DNA from: Agromyces fucosus
GTDB lineage: Bacteria; Actinomycetota; Actinomycetes; Actinomycetales; Microbacteriaceae
Assembly: GCF_004134865.1 (NCBI RefSeq)
Contig: NZ_SDPO01000001.1
Span: 434,001 to 498,000, forward strand
Direction: 5' to 3'
DNA length: 64,000 nucleotides
Below, piece after piece: positions 17,124-26,804 of this stretch. The translations under genes and the position numbers were made by a program. Each line of letters opens with the position of its first letter. The first letter of the stretch is position 1. The notes beneath the pieces are model-generated. The model worked only from the letters and a program-made list of their open reading frames with translations, had not been told where the DNA came from and searched no databases.

Positions 17124-17129
17124 CCATAA
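17124..17129 (+). promoter_or_regulatory. Leaderless-type -10 box CATAAT
   Basis: CATAAT lies 7 bases before the VKOR-family ATG and no ribosome-binding site is present, so a leaderless mRNA is likely. Confidence 0.55.
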
Positions 17130-17136
17130 TCCGAGC

Positions 17137-17763
17137 ATGCCGGACTCCCCCAGTCGCTCCAGACCCGTCGGCCTCGCCGTCTTCCTGCTGATCGCCGGGG
17201 GCCTCGGCCTCCTCGCCGCGTTCGAGCTCTCGATCGAGAAGGTGCTCTCGCTCAGCGATCCGTCGCACATCCCCTCGTGCAATGTCGGAGTGCTCGTCGG
17301 CTGCAGCACCAACCTGGCGTCATGGCAGGGAGGGGTCTTCGGCTTCCCGAACCCGTTCCTCGGCCTGATGGCCTGGCCCGTGGTCATCACGATCGCCGTG
17401 GCGATCCTCGCAGGAGCGACGTTCGCGCGCTGGTTCTGGGCCGCGTTCGACGTCGGCGTCGCCGGCGCGCTCGTCTTCGTGGGCTGGCTCATCTACCAGA
17501 GCATCTACGTGCTCGACGTGCTGTGCCCCTGGTGCATGCTCACGTGGGCCGTCACGATCCCGACGTTCTGGGCGCTGACGCTCTACAACCTCCGCGAGGG
17601 GCATATTCCGGCATCGGCACGCATCCGCCGCCTCGCGGGCAGCTGGCTCTCATGGGTGCCGCTCATCACGGTGATCTGCTTCGCCGTGGTCGTGCTGCTC
17701 GCGCAGGCGCAGATGGACGCGATCCCGCGGGTGATCCTCGACCTGCAGAACGCGTTCAGCTGA
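17137..17763 (+). CDS. Vitamin K epoxide reductase (VKOR) family membrane protein
   Basis: A 208-residue integral membrane protein with five hydrophobic segments. The four VKOR cysteines are present: a loop pair in PSCNVGVLVGCSTNL and the active-site pair in DVLCPWCMLTW. VKOR homologues reoxidise quinone-linked thiols and drive disulfide formation by a DsbA-like partner outside the membrane, replacing DsbB in many actinobacteria. There is no fused thioredoxin-like domain and no DsbA gene next door, so the partner must be elsewhere. ATG 17137 gives a normal length with a basic N-terminus before helix 1 (SRSRPVGLAVFLLIAGG). Confidence 0.92.
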   Translation: MPDSPSRSRPVGLAVFLLIAGGLGLLAAFELSIEKVLSLSDPSHIPSCNVGVLVGCSTNLASWQGGVFGFPNPFLGLMAWPVVITIAVAILAGATFARWFWAAFDVGVAGALVFVGWLIYQSIYVLDVLCPWCMLTWAVTIPTFWALTLYNLREGHIPASARIRRLAGSWLSWVPLITVICFAVVVLLAQAQMDAIPRVILDLQNAFS

Positions 17764-17771
17764 TTCCGGAT

Positions 17772-17803
17772 GTCGCGGCGCCCGGTGACCCGGGCGCCGC
17801 GAC
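17772..17803. terminator. Bidirectional terminator hairpin between VKOR and ndk genes
   Basis: A perfect 14-bp stem GTCGCGGCGCCCGG / CCGGGCGCCGCGAC with a TGAC loop, between convergent genes. It has no long T-run on either side, as often in high-G+C actinobacteria. Confidence 0.7.
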
Positions 17804-17817
17804 GTCGTTCAGCAGTA

Positions 17818-17837
17818 CGAGGCGGGAAGCCGCCTCG
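17818..17837 (-). terminator. Second hairpin after ndk
   Basis: An 8-bp stem CGAGGCGG/CCGCCTCG with a GAAG loop, 12 bases past the ndk stop codon. It probably acts together with the larger hairpin at 17772. Confidence 0.5.
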
Positions 17838-17849
17838 AGGCGCGGAGCC

Positions 17850-18269
17850 TCAGAACCAGAGGGCGAGCTCTCGCTCGGCCGACTCGACCGAGTCGGAGCC
17901 GTGCACGAGGTTCTGCTGCACCTTGAGGCCCCAGTCGCGGCCGAAGTCGCCGCGGATCGTGCCGGGTGCCGCCGTCGTGGGGTCGGTGGTGCCCGCGAGC
18001 ACGCGGAAGCCCTCGATCACGCGGTTGCCGGCGACCCGCATGGCGACGATCGCGCCCGACTCCATGAACTCGATGAGCGGCTCGTAGAAGGGCTTGCCCT
18101 CGTGCTCGGCGTAGTGGCGGGCGAGCAGTTCGCGGTCGGGCTGCACGAGGCGGATGTCGACGAGCGAGTACCCCTTCGCCTCGATGCGGCGGAGGATCTC
18201 GCCGGTGAGGTTGCGTGCGACGCCGTCGGGCTTGACGAGCACGAGGGTCTCTTCGATGGGGCTGGTCAT
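17850..18269 (-). CDS. ndk: Nucleoside diphosphate kinase
   Basis: A 139-residue NDK that balances (d)NTP pools by moving the gamma-phosphate from ATP via a phosphohistidine. The catalytic histidine is in NLVHGSDSVESAERE, and the start EETLVLVKPDGVARNLTGEI is the family signature. Length is normal. The ATG overlaps the stop of the DUF4233 gene by ATGA, so ndk is the last cistron of the ileS-folC-DUF4233-ndk operon and is followed by two terminator hairpins. Confidence 0.97.
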   Translation of the reverse strand: MTSPIEETLVLVKPDGVARNLTGEILRRIEAKGYSLVDIRLVQPDRELLARHYAEHEGKPFYEPLIEFMESGAIVAMRVAGNRVIEGFRVLAGTTDPTTAAPGTIRGDFGRDWGLKVQQNLVHGSDSVESAERELALWF

Positions 18270-18703
18270 TGCTGTTCCTTCCATTGCGCGGCCGCGGCCG
18301 CTCGGTCTCGGTCGATACGTGCGCCGGTCACCATGCAGTACCACCACATGCCGCCGAAGAGCGCGCCCACGACGAACATCGCGGGGTTGAGGAAGCCCGA
18401 CGCGAGGATGAGCACCTGGATGACCCAGCCGAGCGGGTACGCCCAGCTGAACCGCAGGAGCCCGATCGTCACGATCAGGGCGAGGATGATGACGCCGCCG
18501 GCTGCGAGCGCGACCCATGACGGCAGCGAGCCCTCGACGCCGCCCTGGGAGAGGCCCCAGATGACGAGCGCTGCGAGGAACACCACGATGACCTCGAAGC
18601 CGAGCACGATGGCGGCGAGGCTCTGACGGATGGAGCGAAGCGGTCGGACGGGCGCGTCGGCTGCCGTCTCGTCGGGTTCGGGTACGGACGTCGAGTCGCT
18701 CAC
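18266..18703 (-). CDS. DUF4233 membrane protein
   Basis: A 145-residue membrane protein with four predicted helices (for example SLAAIVLGFEVIVVFLAALV and LAAGGVIILALIVTIGLL), matching the actinobacterial DUF4233 family that is regularly found between folC and ndk. Function unknown. The short acidic N-terminus ([11 protein letters not shown]) is cytosolic by the positive-inside rule. GTG 18703 overlaps the folC stop by GTGA; ATG 18715 is an alternative four codons longer. It is coupled to both neighbours by four-base overlaps. Confidence 0.85.
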   Translation of the reverse strand: MSDSTSVPEPDETAADAPVRPLRSIRQSLAAIVLGFEVIVVFLAALVIWGLSQGGVEGSLPSWVALAAGGVIILALIVTIGLLRFSWAYPLGWVIQVLILASGFLNPAMFVVGALFGGMWWYCMVTGARIDRDRAAAAAQWKEQQ

Positions 18704-20070
18704 GAGCGCCCCCATTCGCGGTCGGCGGCCACGGCGATGGCCTCGCCGACGAGCACGATGGACCCGGCGACCACGACCGCTCGCTTCGGAGCGGCCTCGG
18801 CCCAGGCGCGAGCCTCGTCGAGCGCGTCGTCGAGTCGCTCGACGGCCTCGACGTTCGCTGCAAGCTCCGGCCCGACGGCTCGGGCGACGGATGCCGCGAG
18901 CTCCTCGGCCCCGATCGCGCGGTCGGAGTCGGGCGCGGTGACGATGAACCGGGTCGCGTGCGGTGCGAGCGCAGCCGTGATGCCGGCGACGTCCTTGCCG
19001 GCGAGCACGCCGAGCACGAACGCCACCTCGTCGAAGTCGAAGTACTCCTCGAGCGCGGCCGCGAGCGATGCGGCCCCATGCGGGTTGTGGGCCGCGTCGA
19101 CGAGCACGGGCGGCTCGGTGCCGACCATCTGCAGCCGGCCGGGCGACGTCACGGCGCCGAGCCCCTGCTGCAGCACCTCGTCGGCCATGCGCATCGTGCC
19201 GGCGCCGAGGAACGACTCGACCGCGGCGATCGCGACGGCGGCGTTCTCGGCCTGGTGGCGGCCGAAGAGCGGCAGCGCGAGGTCGCGGTACTCCCCCGCG
19301 AGACCCTTGACCGAGATGAGCTGACCGCCGACGGCGACCCGGGAGTCGAGCACCGCGAAGGCTCCACCCTCGACGGCGAACGTGCCGCCCTGAGCGGCGG
19401 TCGCGTCGCGCAGCACGGTCAGCGCCTCGGGCGCCTGGAAGGCAGTGACGACCGCCGACTCGGGCTTGATGATGCCCGCCTTCGTGCGTGCGATCTGCGC
19501 GATCGTGGTGCCGAGCGCGGACTCGTGATCGAGCGCGATCGGCGTGAACACCGCGACCTGGCCGTCGGCCACGTTCGTCGAGTCCCACTCGCCGCCCATG
19601 CCGACCTCGAGCACGACGACATCGACGGGCGCGTCCGCGAAGCACGCGAACGCGAGCACCGTGAGCGCTTCGAAGAAGGTCACCCGGGGCGTGCCTGCGG
19701 CCTCGAGTTCGGCGTCGACGATGGCGACGAACGGCTCGATCTCCTCCCAGTTGCGGGCGACCGCCTCATCGGCGACCGGCGCGCCGTCGATCAGGATGCG
19801 CTCGGTGAACCGCTCGAGGTGCGGGCTCGTCATGAGGCCCGTGCGCAGGCCGCCGGCACGCAGGATCGACTCGATCATGCGGCTGGTGGAGGTCTTGCCG
19901 TTCGTGCCGGTGATGTGGATCACGGGTGCTGCGCGATGCGGGTCGCCGAGGATCTCCACCGCGCGTCGCGTGGCGTCGAGCCGTCGTTCGGGAGCGGCTT
20001 CGCCGACCCGTTCGAGGAGGCTGCGGTACACCGCGTCGGCGGCGTCGGTGAAGTCGAGTTCGTCGGTCAT
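18700..20070 (-). CDS. folC: Folylpolyglutamate synthase / dihydrofolate synthase FolC
   Basis: A 456-residue Mur-ligase-type enzyme that adds glutamate to dihydropteroate and to folates using ATP. The ATP loop is [47 protein letters not shown], and then [15 protein letters not shown] and [11 protein letters not shown] are the family motifs. Length is typical of actinobacterial FolC. It is translationally coupled to ileS (ATGA overlap), a conserved actinobacterial arrangement without an obvious biochemical link. Confidence 0.96.
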   Translation of the reverse strand: MTDELDFTDAADAVYRSLLERVGEAAPERRLDATRRAVEILGDPHRAAPVIHITGTNGKTSTSRMIESILRAGGLRTGLMTSPHLERFTERILIDGAPVADEAVARNWEEIEPFVAIVDAELEAAGTPRVTFFEALTVLAFACFADAPVDVVVLEVGMGGEWDSTNVADGQVAVFTPIALDHESALGTTIAQIARTKAGIIKPESAVVTAFQAPEALTVLRDATAAQGGTFAVEGGAFAVLDSRVAVGGQLISVKGLAGEYRDLALPLFGRHQAENAAVAIAAVESFLGAGTMRMADEVLQQGLGAVTSPGRLQMVGTEPPVLVDAAHNPHGAASLAAALEEYFDFDEVAFVLGVLAGKDVAGITAALAPHATRFIVTAPDSDRAIGAEELAASVARAVGPELAANVEAVERLDDALDEARAWAEAAPKRAVVVAGSIVLVGEAIAVAADREWGRS

Positions 20071-23000
20071 GCCTTCGCCACCTCCACGGTCAGCCGGGAG
20101 GACTCGCCGACGGACTTCGCGTCGTCGCCGGGGTCTCCGGCGATCACGGACAGTTCGGTCGCGAGCGTCTCGCCCGCGATGAGCTCGCGGTGACGCTCGG
20201 CCGCCGCGGCTCCGGTCTCGTCGAGCCGGAGCGTCAGGTTGATGCGGTCGCCCACTTCGAGGCCCGCCGCCTTGCGCGACTCCTGCACGGCGCGCACGAC
20301 GTCACGAGCGAGACCCTCTGCCTCGAGTTCGGCTGTCGTCGCCGTGTCGAGGATCACGAATCCCCCGTCGGCGAGCAGCGCGAGGGCACTCGATCCGTCG
20401 CCCGAGCCGCCGGCTTCGAGCACGAGGTCGTACTCCCCCGTCTCGAGCGCGATGCCGCCGGCGACGACCGCGTCGCCGTCGACGGTCCAGTCGCCCGAAC
20501 GGGCTGCTTGGATCGCCTGCTGCACGGTCTTGCCGAGACGCGGGCCCGCGGCGCGGGCGTTGACGGTGAGCCGCTTCGTGACCCCGAAGCGCTCAGCGCT
20601 CGAGGCGTCGAGCGTGACGAGGTCGACGGCCTTGACGTTCAGTTCGTCGCGCAGGATCGCCTCGAAGGGCGCGAGCGCCGCGGCATCCGTCGCGACGACC
20701 GTGAGGCGCGCGAGCGGGAGCCGGACCCGACGACCCGACTGCTTGCGCAGCGAGAGGGCGGCCGAACTGATCTCGCGCACGGAGTCCATCGCGGCGACGA
20801 GGTCGTGGTCGACCGGGAAGGCCGCCGCGTCGGGCCAGTCGGCCAGGTGCACGCTGCGCCCGCCGGTGAGACCGCGCCAGACCTGCTCGGAGACGAGCGG
20901 CAGCAGCGGCGCCGAGAGCCGTGTGAGCGTCTCGAGCACCGTGTAGAGCGTGTCGAACGCCTCGCTGCCGGAGCCGTCTTCGCCGACGCCCGCCCAGAAG
21001 CGGTCGCGCGAGCGGCGCACGTACCAGTTCGTCAGCACGTCGCCGAAGTCGCGCAGCTTCGCCGCCGCCAGCGGCGAGTCGAACGCCTCGAAGTCGGCGG
21101 TCACCTCGGTGACGAGCGCACCGAGCTTCGCGAGCAGGTAGCGGTCGAGCACGTCGGTCGAATCAGTGCGAGCGGATGCCTCGTAGCCGCCCTCGCGCGC
21201 CGAGTTGGCGTAGAGCGAGAAGAAGTACCACGTGCTCCAGAGGGGCAGCATGAACTGGCGCACGCCCTCGCGGATGCCCTCTTCTGTGACGATGAGGTTG
21301 CCGCCGCGGAGCACCGAGCTCGACATGAGGAACCAGCGCATCGCGTCGGAGCCGTCGCGCTCGAAGACCTCCGAGACGTCGGGGTAGTTGCGCAGCGACT
21401 TCGACATCTTCTGCCCGTCGCTGCCGAGCACGATGCCGTGGCTCACGACGTTCGAGAAGGCGCGCCGGTCGAACAGCGCGGTCGAGAGCACGTGCATGAC
21501 GTAGAACCAGCCGCGCGTCTGCCCGATGTACTCGACGATGAAGTCGGCGGGGTTGTGGCTGTCGAACCACTCCTGGTTCTCGAACGGGTAGTGCACCTGC
21601 GCGAACGGCATCGAACCCGAGTCGAACCACACGTCGAAGATGTCGGGGATGCGCCGCATCATCGAGCGACCGGTGGGGTCGTCGGGGTTCGGGCGCACGA
21701 GATCGTCGATGTAGGGGCGGTGCAGGTCGGGCTCGCCGTCGGGGTTCACCGGCAGGCGGCCGAAGTCGCGCTGGAGCTCCTCGAGCGAGCCGTAGACGTC
21801 GATGCGCGGGTACTCGGGGTCGTCGCTCTTCCACACCGGGATCGGCGAGCCCCAGTAGCGGTTGCGGCTGATCGACCAGTCGCGGGCGCCCGCGACCCAC
21901 TTGCCGAACTGGCCGTCCTTGACGTTGTCGGGCACCCAGTTGATGTCCTGGTTGAGCTCGCCCATGCGGCCCTTGAACTCGGGCACGCGGATGAACCAGC
22001 TCGAGACGGCCTTGTAGATGAGGGGGTTCCGGCAGCGCCAGCAGTGCGGATACGAGTGCTCGTAGCTCGCCTGGCGGAGCAGGCGCCCCTCGGCCTTCAG
22101 GAGCTGGGTGAGCGGCTTGTTCGCGTCGCTCCACAGAAGCCCCGCGACATCCGTCACCGCCGGCAGGAAGCGGCCGCCCTCGTCGAGCGAGATGATGACC
22201 GGGATGCCGGCGGCCTCGGAGATCTTCTGGTCCTCTTCACCGTAGGCCGGAGCCTGGTGCACGATGCCGGTGCCGTCCTCCGTCGTGACGTAGTCGGCGA
22301 CGAGGATGCGCCAGGCGTTCTGCAGGCCGTGCTCCTCGACGTCGGCGTAGTAGTCGAAGAGCCGGTCGTAGGCCACGCCCTCGAGCTCGCGACCGCGCAC
22401 GGTGCGCGACACCGCGGCGCGCGCGTCGTCGGCGGAGTCGTAGCCGAGCTCCTTCGCGTAGTTGCCGACGAGGTCGATCGCGAGCAGGTACTCGCCGCCG
22501 AGCACCTCGGTGTCGGATGCCGCGGCGCCCGTCTCGGCCGTGCCGGCCTCTTCACGCAGCACGGTCGCGTCGGGCGTGCCGTTCGGCCCGGCGGGCACGA
22601 CCGCGTACTCGATGTCGGGACCGACCGCGAGGGCGAAGTTGGTCGGCAGGGTCCAAGGGGTCGTCGTCCACGCGAGCGCGCGCACCGCCGTGAGCCCGAG
22701 GGTCTCGGCCTTCGCGCCGACGAGCGGGAACGTGACCGTCACCGTCTGGTCCTGGCGCATCTTGTACACGTCGTCGTCCATGCGCAGCTCGTGGTTCGAG
22801 AGCGGCGTCTGGTCGCGCCAGCAGTACGGCAGCACGCGGTAGCCCTCGTAGGCGAGGCCCTTCTCGTGCAGCGTCTTGAACGCCCAGATGACGCTCTCCA
22901 TGAACGTCACGTCGAGCGTCTTGTAGTCGTGCTCGAAGTCGACCCAGCGCGCCTGGCGGGTGACGTACTCCTGCCACTCCTTGGTGTAGCGGAGCACGGC

Positions 23001-23384
23001 GTCGCGGGCGGCCTGGTTGAAGGCCGCGATGCCCATCTCCTCGATCTCGCTCTTGTCGGTGATGCCGAGCTGGCGCTCGGCCTCGAGCTCGGCGGGCAGG
23101 CCGTGGGTGTCCCAGCCGAAGCGGCGGTGCACCTGCTTGCCGCGCATGGTCTGGAACCGCGGGAACAGGTCCTTCGCGTAGCCGGTCAGCAGGTGCCCGT
23201 AGTGGGGCAGGCCGTTGGCGAACGGCGGGCCGTCGTAGAAGACCCACTCGGGAGCGCCCTCGCGCTGGTCGATCGAGGCCTGAAACGTGCCGTCGGCCTT
23301 CCAGAAGGCCAGCACGTCGCGCTCGACGGCGGGGAACTCGGGTGAGGCGGCGACACCGTGGTCGTCTGGGGTACGGGGGTACAC
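20067..23384 (-). CDS. ileS: Isoleucyl-tRNA synthetase (eukaryote-like class, IleS2)
   Basis: A 1105-residue class I synthetase that charges tRNA-Ile. The HIGH motif appears as [19 protein letters not shown] and KMSKS as [13 protein letters not shown]. The editing domain and the [11 protein letters not shown]-type anticodon-binding region are present. The '[11 protein letters not shown]' form and the absence of a C-terminal zinc-binding Cys cluster are typical of the eukaryote-like IleS2 class, members of which are often mupirocin-tolerant (family knowledge, not shown here). The start is GTG 23384, preceded by AAGGAG at the right distance. A T-box leader lies immediately upstream. First gene of the ileS-folC-DUF4233-ndk operon. 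Confidence 0.97.
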   Translation of the reverse strand: MYPRTPDDHGVAASPEFPAVERDVLAFWKADGTFQASIDQREGAPEWVFYDGPPFANGLPHYGHLLTGYAKDLFPRFQTMRGKQVHRRFGWDTHGLPAELEAERQLGITDKSEIEEMGIAAFNQAARDAVLRYTKEWQEYVTRQARWVDFEHDYKTLDVTFMESVIWAFKTLHEKGLAYEGYRVLPYCWRDQTPLSNHELRMDDDVYKMRQDQTVTVTFPLVGAKAETLGLTAVRALAWTTTPWTLPTNFALAVGPDIEYAVVPAGPNGTPDATVLREEAGTAETGAAASDTEVLGGEYLLAIDLVGNYAKELGYDSADDARAAVSRTVRGRELEGVAYDRLFDYYADVEEHGLQNAWRILVADYVTTEDGTGIVHQAPAYGEEDQKISEAAGIPVIISLDEGGRFLPAVTDVAGLLWSDANKPLTQLLKAEGRLLRQASYEHSYPHCWRCRNPLIYKAVSSWFIRVPEFKGRMGELNQDINWVPDNVKDGQFGKWVAGARDWSISRNRYWGSPIPVWKSDDPEYPRIDVYGSLEELQRDFGRLPVNPDGEPDLHRPYIDDLVRPNPDDPTGRSMMRRIPDIFDVWFDSGSMPFAQVHYPFENQEWFDSHNPADFIVEYIGQTRGWFYVMHVLSTALFDRRAFSNVVSHGIVLGSDGQKMSKSLRNYPDVSEVFERDGSDAMRWFLMSSSVLRGGNLIVTEEGIREGVRQFMLPLWSTWYFFSLYANSAREGGYEASARTDSTDVLDRYLLAKLGALVTEVTADFEAFDSPLAAAKLRDFGDVLTNWYVRRSRDRFWAGVGEDGSGSEAFDTLYTVLETLTRLSAPLLPLVSEQVWRGLTGGRSVHLADWPDAAAFPVDHDLVAAMDSVREISSAALSLRKQSGRRVRLPLARLTVVATDAAALAPFEAILRDELNVKAVDLVTLDASSAERFGVTKRLTVNARAAGPRLGKTVQQAIQAARSGDWTVDGDAVVAGGIALETGEYDLVLEAGGSGDGSSALALLADGGFVILDTATTAELEAEGLARDVVRAVQESRKAAGLEVGDRINLTLRLDETGAAAAERHRELIAGETLATELSVIAGDPGDDAKSVGESSRLTVEVAKA

Positions 23385-23651
23385 GCTCGCTCCTTGCGGG
23401 GACGGATGCTCTCACGAGGACGCCGGTGCTCGATCGAGCGCCGCCGCGGTACCACCTCGCTTGCGAGTCGCGCCTTGCGACCGACTCGCCCCTCATTGCC
23501 GGCTGTGACGGGCCGCCCCGTTCGGTTCTACTGCCGAGCGGATGCCGCGTGGCGCCCGCCTGGGTTCTTCCGAAGGCTCCCCGGTGATGGCCGGATCGAC
23601 GCCGAACTGCTGACGACGGCTTCTCCGGCCAGCAGCCGGATCGACATCGTC
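23385..23651 (-). promoter_or_regulatory. T-box riboswitch of ileS (Ile specifier, likely translational)
   Basis: On the minus strand the signature AGGTGGTACCGCGG (23444-23457) is the T-box loop that binds the free CCA end of uncharged tRNA. About 130 bases earlier, CCATCACCGGGGAGCC contains ATC at 23586-23588, the expected isoleucine specifier. This compact arrangement resembles the ultrashort stem-I T-boxes of actinobacterial ileS genes. The segment between the T-box and the ileS ribosome site (AAGGAG, 23389-23394) has no terminator T-run. This argues for control of translation by sequestering that site, not for attenuation (inference). Confidence 0.85.
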
Positions 23652-23658
23652 GCCCTCA

Positions 23659-23664
23659 AGACTA
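23659..23664 (-). promoter_or_regulatory. -10 box TAGTCT for the ileS leader, embedding the gntR stop codon
   Basis: TAGTCT on the minus strand starts with the TAG stop of the gntR gene and would place the transcript start near 23651, just before the T-box leader. No clear -35 is visible. Confidence 0.45.
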
Positions 23665-24057
23665 CCGCGTCGGCAAGGGACGGAGCACGCCGGAGGCGCG
23701 CGGCGCCGAGCGATACGCCTCACTGACGAGGGCCAGGAGCGCGGCCTCGGGCAGCTCGTGGTTCTTCGCCTCGTCGACGAGGTCGTACACCGCGCCCGCG
23801 AGCGCGACGTGCCCGCCGACGCGGACGGCGACGACCGCACCCCTGCCGCGATGGAGCTCGATGAGGCGCTCGTCGCGCAGCCGGTGATAGGCGCGAAGCA
23901 CGGTATGCACGTTGACGCCGAGCGAATCGGCGAGCTCGCGGGCTGCGGGCAGGCGCTCGCCGCCCGAGAGCCGACCGTCGATGATCGATGCGCGCACGCC
24001 CGAGGCGAGCTGCTCGAAGAGCGGCGCATCGAGGGTGGGGTCGAGACGGATCAGCAT
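23662..24057 (-). CDS. GntR-family regulator, YtrA-like short type
   Basis: A 131-residue regulator with an N-terminal winged helix (LFEQLASGVRASIIDGRLSG, RLPAARELADSLGVNVHTVL, RAYHRLRDERLIELHRGRG) and only ~50 C-terminal residues. That length fits the YtrA subfamily, which lacks a large ligand domain and usually controls ABC-transporter operons. It is divergent from a peptide-type ABC importer. The shared intergenic region holds a 6-bp inverted repeat overlapping its own -10 box, suggesting autoregulation and control of the importer (inference). ATG 24057 is preferred since TAGACT sits 6 bases upstream. Confidence 0.85.
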   Translation of the reverse strand: MLIRLDPTLDAPLFEQLASGVRASIIDGRLSGGERLPAARELADSLGVNVHTVLRAYHRLRDERLIELHRGRGAVVAVRVGGHVALAGAVYDLVDEAKNHELPEAALLALVSEAYRSAPRASGVLRPLPTR

Positions 24058-24063
24058 CCTCAA

Positions 24064-24069
24064 AGTCTA
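24064..24069 (-). promoter_or_regulatory. Leaderless-type -10 box TAGACT of gntR
   Basis: TAGACT on the minus strand ends 6 bases before the gntR ATG; TTGAGG lies between, with no ribosome site. The adjoining inverted repeat begins at the next base. Confidence 0.6.
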
Positions 24070-24092
24070 TTGTTCTAGTGAAATGCGAACAA
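24070..24092. promoter_or_regulatory. Candidate GntR operator TTGTTC-N11-GAACAA
   Basis: A perfect 6-bp inverted repeat with an 11-base spacer, abutting the gntR -10 box and about 90 bases before the ABC-importer start. Position and dyad symmetry suit a dimeric repressor controlling both directions. The assignment to this GntR protein is inference. Confidence 0.5.
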
Positions 24093-24181
24093 GTTGCTTG
24101 TCGTGGCCGCACTGCGCTGTCAGGATGAGTGCGGGCCCACGCCGACGCGAGCCCGCCCAGATCCCCACCGCAAGGACCCCG

Positions 24182-25843
24182 ATGCGTGCTGCACCCGTGA
24201 CCACCTCCCCGACTCCGCGACGGATCGGCATCGCCGCCGTCGCCGTCGTCTCGACGATCGCCCTCACCGCATGCCAGGCACCCGCGCCCGAGGCATCCGG
24301 CGAACCGGTCTCCGGCGGCACGCTCGCCTACGCGAGCGGTGACGCGGAGCCCACCTGCCTCGACCCGCACGTGGGCGGCAACTACCCGCAGGCCCTCCTC
24401 GCCGGGCAGTTCCTCGAGTCCCTCGTCTCGCGCGACGACTCGGGCGAGATCATCCCCTGGCTCGCCGAGTCGTGGACGGCGGCCGACGACGGGCTCTCGT
24501 GGGAGTTCACGCTGCGCGACGACGTCGCCTTCACCGACGGCACGCCGCTCGACGCCGAGGCCGTGAAGGCCAACGTCGAGCACCTGAAGGACCCGGCCAC
24601 GCAGTCCTCCACCGGCTACCTCGCGCTCGGCAAGGTCGACCGCGTCGAGGTCGTCGACGAGCAGGTCGCGCGGTTCGTCATGAGCTCGCCCGACAGCGCG
24701 CTGCTCGAGTCCCTCACGCAGCCGTGGGTCGCCATCGAATCGCCCGCCGGGCTCGCCCGAGGCATGGACGAGAACTGCCAGGCGCCGATCGGCACCGGGC
24801 CGTTCATCGTCGACGAGTGGGTCAAGCAGGATCACGTGTCGCTCGTGCGCAACGACGACTACACGTCTCCGCCGGCCGATGCCGCGCACGACGGGCCCGC
24901 CTATCTCGAGGCCATCGACTGGCGCTTCGTGCCCGACTCCGCGTCGCGATACGCCGCGCTGCAGGCGGGCCAGGTCGACGTGATCGACAACCCGCAGCCC
25001 GACACCATCTCGGCGGCGAAGTCGAACGACTCGCTCGCCTGGCTCGATGCGCCCCGCCCCGGTGCGGCGAACCGCATCGAACTCAACTCGGGCCAGGCGC
25101 CGTTCGACGACGAGCGCGTGCGCGAGGCGTTCATCCGCGCGGTCGAGGTCGACGAGGGCATCGACGCGCTCTTCTTCGGCACGGCGGAGCGCTCCTTCTC
25201 GCCGCTCTCCTCGGTCGAGGCGCTCGCGTACTCCGACGAGGCGCTCTTCGAGCCCGACCTCGACCGGGCGAACGCGCTGCTCGACGAGGCCGGTTGGACC
25301 GAACGCGACGCCGACGGATACCGCGTGAAGGACGGCGCCCGGCTCACGCTGCGGTTCCCGGTCAGCACGAACCAGTCGATCCCGGCCGAGCAGTCCCTGT
25401 TCGAGCAGGTGCAGGCGACGGCGAAGGCCGCGGGCTTCGACGTGGTGATCGAGCTCCTCGACCTCTCGAGCTGGTACGGAGCACTCGCCGAGCACGAGTA
25501 CGAGATCGTGAGCGCGCCGTACACGAAGGTCGGTCCCGACGTGCTGCGCATCCTGTACCACTCCGACAGCATCACTCCGGCGCCCAGCGGCTACTTCGCG
25601 AACCTCGCACAGCTCGACGACCCCGAGGTCGACTCGCTCCTGACCGACGCCGCGTCGACGAGCGACGCCGACACCCGCGCCGACCTCTACGAACGCGCGC
25701 AGCAGCTCATCCTCGAGGGGTACTACCTGCTACCGCTCTACGACCAGCAGAACAGCTTCCTCCTCAGCACCTCGGTGCAGGGCGCGCGAGCGATGCCCAC
25801 GGTCTCGACGCCGACCTTCTATGACGCCTGGCTCGCCGACTGA
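24182..25843 (+). CDS. ABC importer solute-binding lipoprotein, family 5 (peptide/opine/nickel type)
   Basis: A 553-residue lipoprotein. The signal peptide (RRIGIAAVAVVSTIALTACQ) ends in the lipobox LTAC, so the mature protein is anchored by a lipidated cysteine on the outer face of the membrane. The family-5 solute-binding fold shows the typical SWTAADDGLSWEFTLRDDVA and IGTGPFIVDEWVKQDHVSL segments. Members bind oligopeptides, dipeptides, opines or nickel chelates; the ligand cannot be read here. ATG 24182 has AAGGA about six bases upstream. It overlaps the first permease gene by 23 bases and heads a four-gene importer operon divergent from gntR. Confidence 0.92.
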   Translation: MRAAPVTTSPTPRRIGIAAVAVVSTIALTACQAPAPEASGEPVSGGTLAYASGDAEPTCLDPHVGGNYPQALLAGQFLESLVSRDDSGEIIPWLAESWTAADDGLSWEFTLRDDVAFTDGTPLDAEAVKANVEHLKDPATQSSTGYLALGKVDRVEVVDEQVARFVMSSPDSALLESLTQPWVAIESPAGLARGMDENCQAPIGTGPFIVDEWVKQDHVSLVRNDDYTSPPADAAHDGPAYLEAIDWRFVPDSASRYAALQAGQVDVIDNPQPDTISAAKSNDSLAWLDAPRPGAANRIELNSGQAPFDDERVREAFIRAVEVDEGIDALFFGTAERSFSPLSSVEALAYSDEALFEPDLDRANALLDEAGWTERDADGYRVKDGARLTLRFPVSTNQSIPAEQSLFEQVQATAKAAGFDVVIELLDLSSWYGALAEHEYEIVSAPYTKVGPDVLRILYHSDSITPAPSGYFANLAQLDDPEVDSLLTDAASTSDADTRADLYERAQQLILEGYYLLPLYDQQNSFLLSTSVQGARAMPTVSTPTFYDAWLAD

Positions 25844-26804
25844 CGAGCGCCGCTCGATCCGCGGCGCGACCCTTCGCCGCGCCGGCCTGCTCGTGGCCGG
25901 CGCGGTGTTCGTGCTGTGGGCGGTCGCCACGCTCACCTTCTTCGCGATCCGCCTGATCCCCGGCGACCCGGCGCAGGCGATCCTCGGAGGCCCGGGCTCG
26001 CAGGCCTCCCAGGAGGCGCTCGACCAGGTCCGCCGCGACTACGGGCTCGACCAGCCGCTCATCGCGCAGTACTTCGCGATGCTCGGCCGGCTCCTCACGG
26101 GCGACCTCGGCGTGTCGTACGCCCTGAAGCTGCCCGTCGCCGACCTGCTCGGAGCCCAGCTCGGCGGCACGCTGCTCCTCGCGGCACTCGCCCTGATGCT
26201 GGCCTGGATCCTGGCGCTCGGCCTCGCGATCTGGTCGACCGGACGCGGGCGGGTCGCGAGTGCCCTCGGCGAGGGCGTCGAGATCACGGCCGCCGCGCTC
26301 CCCCATTTCTGGCTCGCTGCCGTGCTCATCGCGGTCTTCAGCGTCGGACTGGGCTGGCTGCCGCCGGTCGCCACCGGCACCCTCGCCGGATTCGTGCTGC
26401 CGGTCGTGACGCTCGCGGTCCCGCTCGCGGGCTTCCTCGCCCAGGTCATGCGCGAGAGCCTCCTCGACGCGATGCAGCAGCCGTTCGTCGTCTCCGCCCG
26501 CGCTCGCGGCGAGAGCGCGCTCGGCGTGCGCGCGCGCCACACGATCCGGCACGCGTCACTGCCGGCAATCAGCCTGTCGGGCTGGGCGCTCGGCTGGCTC
26601 CTCTCCGGGGCAGTGGTGGTCGAGACGATCTTCGCGATGCCGGGCCTCGGTCGCACGCTGCTGCAGGCGGTGACACTCCGCGACATCCCGGTCGTCACCG
26701 GCGTGGTGCTGCTGGTCGCGCTCGTCTACGTGCTCATGACCGTCCTCACCGACCTCGCCGCTCGCATCGCCGACCCCCGACTGCGTCAGGAGGCCGGCCG
26801 ATGA
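25821..26804 (+). CDS. ABC importer permease, DppB type
   Basis: A 327-residue inner-membrane permease of the DppB/OppB type, with about six helices. It starts with the usual helix and the IRLIPGDPAQAILGG periplasmic motif, includes a long extracytoplasmic loop (YGLDQPLIAQYF), and carries the coupling-helix EAA loop (ARARGESALGVRARHTIRHA) that docks with the ATPase. The end, VETIFAMPGLGRTLLQAV, is diagnostic. The start lies inside the lipoprotein gene, and its stop overlaps the second permease by ATGA. Confidence 0.95.
   Translation: MTPGSPTDERRSIRGATLRRAGLLVAGAVFVLWAVATLTFFAIRLIPGDPAQAILGGPGSQASQEALDQVRRDYGLDQPLIAQYFAMLGRLLTGDLGVSYALKLPVADLLGAQLGGTLLLAALALMLAWILALGLAIWSTGRGRVASALGEGVEITAAALPHFWLAAVLIAVFSVGLGWLPPVATGTLAGFVLPVVTLAVPLAGFLAQVMRESLLDAMQQPFVVSARARGESALGVRARHTIRHASLPAISLSGWALGWLLSGAVVVETIFAMPGLGRTLLQAVTLRDIPVVTGVVLLVALVYVLMTVLTDLAARIADPRLRQEAGR

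Noticed and set aside
14487-17129. Very long open frame on the plus strand opposite the RNase E/G gene
   Set aside because: No family resemblance, repetitive Val/Leu/Asp/Arg composition typical of the antisense of G+C-rich coding DNA, and the minus-strand gene is unmistakable.
20190-23345. Roughly 1050-codon open frame opposite ileS
   Set aside because: Antisense shadow caused by G+C-rich third positions; IleS motifs are on the minus strand.
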